Source: Datnioides undecimradiatus (taxonomy: Eukaryota > Chordata > Actinopteri > Lobotiformes > Datnioididae). From it: DNA of 64,000 nucleotides. Where the stretch lies: assembly GCA_008933995.1 (NCBI GenBank), contig WARS01000015.1, positions 4,142,173 through 4,206,172 on the forward strand, in the 5' to 3' direction. Positions 23,386 through 64,000 of the stretch are shown here, piece by piece (the first letter of the stretch is position 1; every line of letters begins with the position of its first letter). The translations under genes were made by a program, and so were the position numbers. The notes under the pieces were generated by a model that was given only the letters and a program-made list of their open reading frames with translations, was not told the origin of the DNA and searched no databases.

Positions 23386-24903
23386 TTTAATTCACATTTA
23401 ACTGTGGTGCACAGAAACATGAAATTATAATGTGTTTAAACTCTTATGTACAGCACTCACTGCTTCGTGGAAGGCATTTGTTTTTCAGCAGTGGAATAAT
23501 TCTCAAGTCATTCCTCTGTATTTACTAAGACAGAGCTTAAAGAAATACCTCTCATCAAAATCAGCCCTGATCAAATTTTAGACATCTTCTGAAAAGCAAC
23601 CTTAATTTTACAAGCTGAATAAAAATCTCCATTTAAAATTTTTTCTTAGCTTCATGTTGTAAAATATACAGTTGGCGGTTATGTTCAGTCATGATGTGAA
23701 CTTGAGAGCAGAAAGCCGGCTTTCATCAGGCCCATTAGCTTGTCCAAAAAGTGACCCAAATCCGTTTCACATAACATCGTGGGAGCTTGAGCTTATGGAC
23801 TCACTTTAAACAAAAGTTTTTAAAAGCATAATGTACACACTACCAAAATACAAAATATTATAGTTCAAAAACATCTACTCAAGCATAAATAAGGAGCCCT
23901 CTAAAAGAGCTGTGTGTGAGTGTGTTTGGCAGGGCAAGGCAGTGATGCCGGGCGATGATGGCAGCAAGCACAGCAAAACGTGTTGGACTAAAAGCATTTC
24001 TGCTGTTAGGATAATGTTATGAGGATGTAGAAATTAAACAGGGGGCACAATGTTCAAAAAATCCCAAACATTACATTATGTGTCCTCAGTAGCTCTGCAG
24101 AGCTCAGAGAGGTGAGATTACTCTGCGCTGGACTGCAACAATAATAGTGCTGCATCCTTTGGAACAACAGAAAGACCATCCCTGTGCTCATGTATTAAAT
24201 AGTAATATGCTAATTGATTACAGCAACGTCAGAAATAATAACTTAATTAAAATTTCAAGCAAACCAAGTTTGGTAAAAATTTAAAAAGTACCAAGGTGAA
24301 AATCAACTAATGCATCATAAAGGTTGGGTTCTTCTTTAGTGGAACTGCCAACAGCAATGCCGGCAAATTACAATAATCGCTTAAGTTAGCAGAAAAGTAT
24401 GTCAGCATAATTAACTTTCAAAGGGGAAAGACTATCAAAATATTTCTCTTTCTCTCTTGATGCATTTTTCAGTACACTAGTGTAGTGACACCGCCATTGC
24501 ATGTCAGTATCTCCTGGTACAAAGCTGAGATCAAGTACAAAAAAATTTAAATGTAAATATAACATTTTAAAGCTTAAAAAGGTAGTCTCATAAAAACTTT
24601 GGCGCTCTCTCTCTCTCACTGGAGAAAGGTGGACTTGTGTTTACAATGAGTGCTCAGAAGACAACTGAAATAACACAGAGACATCACCACTGCCAACAAA
24701 GATAAAAAGCAAACTGATACACAAACACACACACACACACACACAATCCCCAATTTCTCCATCAGAGATGTGCAACTCTGTGACACAGCCTGTCAAGTGT
24801 GGAGCCGGTCATCAGGTGAAGCTGGAGATGGGGAGCTGTCAGGGCTGGTGAAGGAGGGGGAGGGTGGCGCCACGTTGAGGCTGAACGCTTCGCTGAGCAC
24901 AGG
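23386..24903 (-). other. smtn: smtn 3' UTR of the distal terminal exon
   Basis: AT-rich, exon-free sequence after the stop codon at 24904 on the minus strand. It holds a (CA)n run at 24721-24745. Its extent depends on which poly(A) site is used. Confidence 0.55.
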
Positions 24904-56771
<31,868 letters not shown>

Positions 56772-57194
56772 CTGCACGCATGACATAAAAAGACAAACAG
56801 AAAGAGGGCATGAAGATGAAAGCAGGAGTTAAAGTGTGCAAACTCAACAGGGTGCTGAACATTTGGCTTGCAAAGATTAGCCATTTTGTCACCCTTATAT
56901 TTGCATCTATGAGTGAGCACACCACAGGCACAGGGTGCAGAGATGGCCACACAGTTGTACAATAATCCACTGTGTTGCAGTGGAAAGGGTCACAGGCTTG
57001 TTCTCAGTTTAAGTACAGGGCGATGAGCAAGCCGCAGTTGAAGCTCTTTCAGTTGCCGTCTCTTTCTCTCTGTAATTAACCCTGTCAAACAAGGAAAATA
57101 GCACACTTGTTTATAAGACGCGGCAGACAACACACAGCTGTCCAGAGCGAATGTAAAGGAGAGCCATGCTAGCTGCTTGTGGACAGCTGTGGTT

Positions 57195-57450
57195 GTTCCA
57201 AACTGAAATATCTCAACTTTTTGATGGATTACCATTAAATTTTGTGCTGATATTCATGGCCTCCAGATGATTAAGTCCTACTGATTCTAGTTGTGCACTG
57301 ACCTTCACTTGAGCACCACCGCCAATTTGACATTTGTGGTTCATTAGCAAGTTAGCATGCTGAGCATTTAGCTCAAATGCGTATGCTCTTCTAAAGTTCA
57401 GCCTCACAGAGCCACTAGCATGACTGCAGAATCTTAGTCGTGTTAATGAT
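57195..57450 (+). mobile_element. diverged interspersed teleost repeat
   Basis: Shows the recurring phrases of an abundant percomorph repeat: ATATCTCAAC, then GATGGATTACCATTAAATTT, TATTCATGGCCTCCAGATGA, TTTGACATTTGTGGTT, GCTGAGCATTTAGCTCAAA and CCTCACAGAGCCACTAGCAT. No open frame. I do not recall its family name with confidence. Confidence 0.55.
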
Positions 57451-60400
57451 GGCGGTCTAATCAGCTTCGCAGCTGTCAGATAACAAACAAGTAACATTCA
57501 GGTGTGTGACATCCTGACAGACCAAATGGCCCCTGCTTGGATTTAAAAGTGTGGTAGGGTGTTACAGGGTCAGCAGGGCTGATGAACGGCTTATAGATTG
57601 GTGCTGACAAGTGATCTGACTTCACTAATGCAACAAGACAGGACCACCTGAGCAAGAGGCAGAGGATCAGAAGCAGGCACGCCAACAGCTGGGGCCCGGC
57701 TCTGAGAAAGAAGAGCATTCAGCTCTCCTGGTCGACCCATCACCCAGGTGTCTTCTTCTCTGGTTGTAATTCATCTCGGCTGAACAGTAGCCAGGCTGCA
57801 GGAGGCCCCAGAGACTCAGATGTTGAAGTGGCTCATTTAAAAACACTCACTGAGCTGTTTCATCGCTCTGAGTGTCTATTAGCTAAAGAGTTTATTTTCT
57901 TTCAAGCAAAAGAGGAGTAATTAAGTCCTGTGAGTGTGTACAAAAGCACGCCTGAAGACAGACACACCAGTCAACCAGCCGGATACTTTCATCTTAGCGA
58001 CAGCCGTGAGCAAGGGAGGGTAGAGGGAGCCCTCTCCTGTCATATGAGAGACACATCTCTCTTTTGGTCGACAGCAGGAACCTGTCAACACATGCAGAGA
58101 TGAGCAGCTCCAGCTCCTCTGGAAGGCTCTTCTGATGCGCTTCACGCACAAACGCACATGATAAGGCTTCCTGTTGCACCAGTTAAAACCTGCAGAGTCG
58201 AGACACAAACCTTTGCATGCCAACTGGTTTTCTCCTAGAGGGAGCTGGATGTGGCTGTTAAGCTAAGCTTTACACCCTGATGGGTTGAAAAGGGGGTTGA
58301 TGTGCCCCCATCCCGCTAGGCCTGGAGGAGGAAGGAGGGGAGGAGGGGTTTCACAAGAGACGAAGAGTGGTTCTGAGGGTTCGCTGTGGTCTGACAAAAT
58401 ATGCAGCCCGAGCTGCACTAGCTCAGAGGGGCTCTCCTATATACTATAATTTGTGGAATTTTAAAGTGCTGAGCTGACTGAAAATAATGGGTAAGAGGAG
58501 AAAGTGCTCAGAAGAGAAGAAAGCATATGAGGAAAGAGGAGAAGGATGAGAGGGGAATGTAAAGCGGTTGTCGGGTAGAAAGGATGACAAAGTGAAAAAG
58601 AGAAAAATGAGAGAGAAGCTGGACTTGGGTATGCCTAAAAATGGGCAGATGAGAACTGGGTGGGAAAGGGCCAGGCCTCGCACGGGTCATTCCTCACATT
58701 CCTGCTGACTCACAAGGAAAAGAGACTGTAGTGAAATCTGCCGATCAGGAACTGGGTTTGGATCCAGTCCAGTACTGAGATGATACGGTGACCAGGAGTG
58801 ATTGTCAAAGTAAGGAAATCAAATGAGGAAAGAGGAAGTGAGAACACACTTGCTCATTTCTATCATTGTCCAGTGTCCCTCTCACATGCCTATACACACA
58901 CACACGCACACAAAAACTAACCAAACACTCCAGGGAGCTGTCTGTTACCACACTGTCAAGCTTAGTATTGGATGAATGTCATGATGTGATTATACAGCCT
59001 GTATGCTGCCAAGTTTTGGGACTGACTGATTTATTTATTCATTATTGAAATGTAACAGAACAGCCTGAAGCCTGGGCCTCTACTTAGAAACAGTAACCTC
59101 TGATTAAGCATTTTAAAACAGGCAGCTTTTTGGCCTATGGGCTGTGCATATCAGTTTAAACATGAAACAAAATATTTTACAGCCAAAACAAAAAAGGACG
59201 AGTCCCAAATTCAGCATGTGATGAAATGCAGGGTTGTCTGAATCAGTTACAGTCAACCCTCTCAATACAAACACAGCATGGGGAATTAAAGTCATGAAGT
59301 GGTGATAAGAGATGAAAAACAACCCCTGCCCCATGTGCACATCAGCATGCTGGCTTTTACCTGCTCTGACACAACAAGTTTTCAAACGGTCCAATCAGTG
59401 AGTGCGTTACTTTGGATTGGGTGCTTTAAATTCAACGGGCCAATCCTACTGGCAGGAGTCCAGCAGCTATAACTGACTTTTCCTTTACGTATTTGAAAAG
59501 AGGGAAAATAAAATTAAAAGCCTTGACCAATAACTTCCCTGCACAGGAAGCTAATGAGAGGGCGTAACCCAAGCATATAAAACACACCTTAAACTTGGGT
59601 GTGTGCCAAAGAAAACAGAATAACCGTTAAAAGTCTGGAAGCACACGCTTGTGTAGAAAACAGAGTCCAATTGACAAAACCTCCACATGATGGTGTTGAA
59701 CTGTGTCAGCGGGAGGGGGAGAAGGGAAAAAAACAATCCAGTTAAACAGTGACAGCACCTTCCACCAGTGACCATCCCCAAAAGGCATTTTTCAAACCGA
59801 GCCACAGACCTCTGGGTAACCAACTGTCAACTGTGGCTCAAAAACAACAACAACAACAGTGTGGTCCAGCGAGCAGCCGTTAAACACAGACAGAAAGCTT
59901 TTCACGCAGCATCACTTCCACTGCTAACAGACGCATGAGTCAGAACATAACACAGAACACACAAATATGTTTTACTGAAAACGATGCAGTCAGCGAGACG
60001 TCACTGAGCTGTCAGCACCTTTAATGACGGCGGCGGAGGAGAAGGGGGGAGCGGCGAAATAAGTCATGTTACAGTCTGGTCTGCTGCAATAACTGAAGGC
60101 TTGTCAGCGGCTCTGAGGAAGCTACCGTCACACCTGTTGGTCACCTGACTCAGCCGGTGAGATTCACTGTAGGGAGAAGGATGGGGGAGGAGAGAGAGAG
60201 GACAAGCCTGTAGAAACTGGGCCAACCGCTTCACAGCAATGCATACACATGGGTGCTCTTTACTCAAGTGCACTTAGTCAGTCCTAAAAAACAGAAAATG
60301 ACAACCTTATTTGGCAGGAATCAAAGTGTGGTGAGGGGCAAGATGCAAAAAAATGTTTTAATGTTTCACAAGCAGGCCTGCTAAGGCTTGCACTGCACTG

Positions 60401-61734
60401 TTGGTCCCTTTGAGTCACTTCCTGCCAAGCAGAAGCTTCCTATGGAGTCAAAACCTCAAACCTATCCAAAGACATCCAACTGAAGCAGCTCAATCAATCA
60501 CCGCCAATTAGAAAGTGTTTATGGTTTAGCAGTAATCCCGACCAGCTGGCGACACGCTCCCGAGGACGAAAACACCCTCTGAACTCATCTGCTACATATG
60601 AGAGGGACAGATTTAGATATGATTTTTAAGTTTGTGGGCTTGGTTTGACTTATCCAGCTACATATGGAAAAAGCCTCAGAAGTGGTAAAATATGGCAAGA
60701 GGTCAAGGCTCTTCAGGTAGTTAAAATGTGCTGAGCTACTGTTTAGTGGGTCTGCCATCCTCAAGCTGAGCTAAACGCACGAGATGTTAACGACTACCTG
60801 TGGGTGCAGCACTGAAACGGGATTAGGTTAAACCCGAGGAGGTGAAAAGAGTGCGACCACTCAGCTAAGGTACTGTGCAAACAGAAAGCAAATATTGCAC
60901 AAGTCCAGATTTGTCTTTATTTGTCTAGACTTCCATAATTCACTGAAACATGGATTAATGGATATCTGTCCCTGTAAGTGCTCAAAGAAAGGCAAAGAAA
61001 AGGATCCAGTATAAGTATCGTAAAAGTTTAAACGCTTCATACTACATATATGTGTTGTGTTGTTTGCTGTGGGTTACAAAAGGTCGGGCCAAACATCACA
61101 GACCCAACCAGGCCTGTCTGAGAGCACAATGACCCCTCAGGCCGAGTCCTGACCTTTTGACTCCCAGTGGGTGTGCATGTGCTTGGCTGTTTTTGTACTT
61201 AACACTTTCTACTTTGCGAAAGGTGACGTGTTGAGAAAATTCCCTGGCACAATGGAGTATGTATACTTTCAGAAATCCATGTGCGCGTGTGTGGATCCAC
61301 GTGCATGGGTATGAGTGAGGAGGCAGGGGGTTCTGTGTGTTTGGTGCATAAAATGAGGGCTATAGTAATAATTTCCAGAGCAGGCTGAGGTTAGAGTGCA
61401 GCCAGGCAGCAGATCGGATCAGTGCTTTCAACTCACTTGTGTCAAGCCCACAAGTGAGTTTGCCCTTATAAGGACACACGGGACACTCCTGGTAGCAGAG
61501 CTGAAGTGGATTACCAGCTGCCACTGAGAAAGCCGGACTGCTGCAGACACTGAGACAGACACAAATAAACAATCGGGGAGGACTTAAAGAGTGAGAAAGT
61601 CCAAAAATATGTGCATCACCCTCAGATTCTCTTTATTGCCTTGCTTTGGGGCAAAACTCCAATCTGAATCAGGTGGAGGCCAGTAAATCATTTCTCAGTG
61701 CCTCAGGAAAACAATGCATGCATACAGTAGGCCA

Positions 61735-61756
61735 GCACACACACACACACACACAC
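61735..61756. repeat. (CA)n microsatellite
   Basis: A short CA dinucleotide run. Confidence 0.9.
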
Positions 61757-64000
61757 TGAAAAATGGGAATATAATCAGGATACATGAGAGCCCTGCAAGG
61801 CATGGGACTCCTGTTTTCTCAAAAGACGGAGTTTCAGTCACCTCTCGGCTGAAAACTCAACAATGAAACAAACCAGATTCAAGGTCAGAGCTCATTGTGC
61901 TACAGTGCATACTGAGCCTTCATTGTCTGGTGTCAAAAAAGAGGGAGATCGTGTGAAATGTATAAGCCAGGGAGAAAGAGAGACTACTACTGCACATGTG
62001 GCAACGTGCTTTTTGTGAGTGCATCTACATGTGCGGGAAGGCCTTTATTAATAACTGGATGGTAGGACAACAGCCACAGCAGACCTGGGAAAACACTGCC
62101 CCCTTTCCACTTGAGGTAGCAGGCATAAAGAATGGATGCATGAAGGAATGCATGTGGGTCAGAGGGGGGTACCGGCATCGGAGAGGTGCTATAGGACTGT
62201 AATGATGCACTGCAGATCTGAACTCACTCATGCGGTTACCGACTCACTGTACAGAGTCTTGCATTAGTGCAGTGGTCTCCACATGCTGATGGATTAATGA
62301 GTGCACTCTGGATTGTGCACACAAGGTTGATGCTCTGATCTCAACTGGAAACATGGATATTTCAGCTCATTGCAGGACCGTAAAGTAAATTCCAATCTTA
62401 CAGCATGGTTGCATATCCAACTACACAAACTTTCAAAATCACCACCACAGAGTAACATATTTTTGTATCTGGGCTCAATCCACCATCGCCATGAGACGTT
62501 TTGCCCCATTTTCAGCCGTCTGGCTCCACACAGTTTGTCCCCTCTGAACGTGTCTCTCCTCAGAGCTGCAGGTCAGGTCACAGTGAGGGATCCAGGTCAG
62601 TTACGGCACAGCCAGGACAATCATGCCCCACATTTGGGAGTTGGCCTCATCAAAAGGATTTCATATGAGCCAATATGAAGGGAAGGGAAATGCCCACTGG
62701 TGTCTTCCCTTGGAGGGCATAGGATCAGATACAGCGTGACAGATTTCAGCAGGATGGAGCCTTCATAAATAAAGAGATAAGAAAGACTCCGATGTATCCT
62801 GCACTTCAGTTGCCCTTATTCCGTGATAAGGCCCAGGTCACAGCAGAAGTTACAGCACGATGAATATTCTCCAAATATGGGACATTGCTAGTCAAACTGA
62901 AGCCCTGCATGACCGCCTGCTTTGGTTTAATGAGGGAAGAGTCGGGAGGTGAGAGGGATGTCCCACAGGGAGAAACAGAGGGGAAGACAAAGCACACAGG
63001 GAGGCTGCGGAGCACAAACAGTTTGTACAAAAAGATGCACGACAGCCAAGCTATGCTGACTCCGAAAATCCACACTAACTATGACAACGAGAGAGAGTCA
63101 CACACTAACAGACAGGGGAAGACAAACGAAATTCAACAAATCAGCTCTTACATTTCTGAAAATGCCACAACAGTGGGGTGGAAAGCAAAAACATCAACAT
63201 CCGCTGGACAACTTCTTGCAGATCTCAGGAAATGACTCTTTCCTTGGGGAGTAAATGTAGCAAAACACTAAAACCACAGTGTTTGTACACTTCTCTCTGT
63301 CTATGAATCCATCTTTCTCTTCATCCTCTCTTTCATGTTTGAAAAAGCTGTTTAAATGTGATATTCATTTTTTTTTTCCTTTCAGGTTTAGTTCAGTATG
63401 TGACTAAAACCTAAAGCATCTCTGATCCTGCAGAGTGCTGCATGCTGTTTCTTGTATGCTATTTCTCTCTATAAACGGAGCCACGCCTTATTTTTTTTAA
63501 TGTAAAGCCAAAGACTGCTGAAACTGTACCAAAACCCTGCCATGGTACCTTACAATCTTTGTTTGGGTAAAGCAAATGAGTGCTGAACATCAAAAGGAGG
63601 CATCTTAATGGCATCTCATTAAATGACGAGAGTCACAATGGTCTCACCCCCCCGGGAGAAACACAGCTTCCTCATTTCTTCCTCATTTCATTGACAAATT
63701 AGGACACACACAATTTTCAAATGGTTCTTACAATAGTGTAAGATTGTGGAATAAAGCATGGGACATATAGATGAGACCAGAGAAACAGGAGCCACAGAGC
63801 AAATTGAACACATCTGGTAAGTGTTTCGTCCGAGTCTAAAACACCTGGAAAACAGTCTAAACGGGAGCTGGGAGTGTTTGTCCCCCTCTGAGTGCCTAAA
63901 GCATGAAAGCTTAAACTGGTATTTCACTAGCCAGAGATGCCTGGTGGCAGCGGAGGAGACAGAGGATATAAAGCACACCTTCAATCCCTTATCCAGACCT

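Larger units (their letters stand above)
56772..64000 (-). other. smtn first intron or upstream flank
   Basis: No exon of smtn or another gene could be supported on either strand. Contains a diverged teleost repeat at 57195-57450, a small CpG-rich patch near 60025-60060 and a CA run at 61735-61756. Polypurine stretches lie near 58320-58620. Confidence 0.5.

Noticed and set aside
56990-57083. Minus-strand frame with RKRRQLKELQLRL, resembling a smoothelin helix
   Set aside because: No acceptor and donor pair brackets it, and part of the longer open frame runs into a repeat at 57195-57450.
59560-59590. CCAAT and TATAAAA-like sequence on the plus strand, resembling a promoter
   Set aside because: No open reading frame or exon follows on that strand, so it is probably chance AT-rich sequence.
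61360-61572. 70-residue minus-strand frame considered as the missing smtn first exon
   Set aside because: No phase-0 donor after a sequence resembling the smoothelin N-terminus. It contains several cysteines unlike the family.

Overview
The window is nuclear DNA of a ray-finned fish, probably a percomorph teleost. It has GT-AG introns, vertebrate protein families, abundant (CA)n/(CT)n microsatellites and diverged copies of interspersed repeats common in teleosts. No bacterial, viral or organellar features were seen. Three protein-coding genes are present, in the same order and relative orientation that I recall for human 22q12.2 (SMTN, SELENOM, INPP5J).

Region 1 (about 1-16,900, minus strand) is inpp5j, an inositol polyphosphate 5-phosphatase of the PIPP type. 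All 12 coding exons were placed by splice sites and reading phase, giving a 693-residue protein: a proline-rich N-terminus, the 5-phosphatase core, a SKICH domain and an RS-rich tail. A CpG-rich probable non-coding first exon lies at about 16,200-16,700. The first coding intron uses a GC donor.

Region 2 (about 20,000-23,200, plus strand) is selenom, the ER selenoprotein M, complete in five exons (158 residues). Its in-frame TGA selenocysteine codon sits in a 36-base exon followed by a GC-AG intron. A convincing SECIS hairpin lies in the 3' UTR, and the promoter holds an unfolded-protein-response-like element.

Region 3 (about 23,370 to at least 56,771, minus strand) is smtn, smoothelin, a smooth-muscle actin-associated protein. 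I placed its coding exons from the first smoothelin motif to the C-terminal calponin-homology (CH) domain. The exon carrying the initiator was not found and may lie beyond 64,000. The gene has two alternative terminal exons that finish the CH domain differently. It also has a 33-base candidate microexon, an exon of tandem Ser/Asp/Arg repeats, and an internal TATA-type promoter. That promoter drives a separate first exon encoding a coiled coil that resembles the N-terminus of smoothelin-like 2. The smtn and selenom genes converge, and their poly(A) signals are about 200 bases apart.

The remaining sequence is intron and intergenic DNA with microsatellites, a few decayed transposon-like repeats and one near-perfect 27-base palindrome. 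The most interesting biology is in smtn: an internal promoter that swaps the N-terminal half of the protein, combined with alternative CH-domain ends, so one locus can encode several architecturally different proteins. Coordinates of splice junctions were read by eye and may be off by one base.
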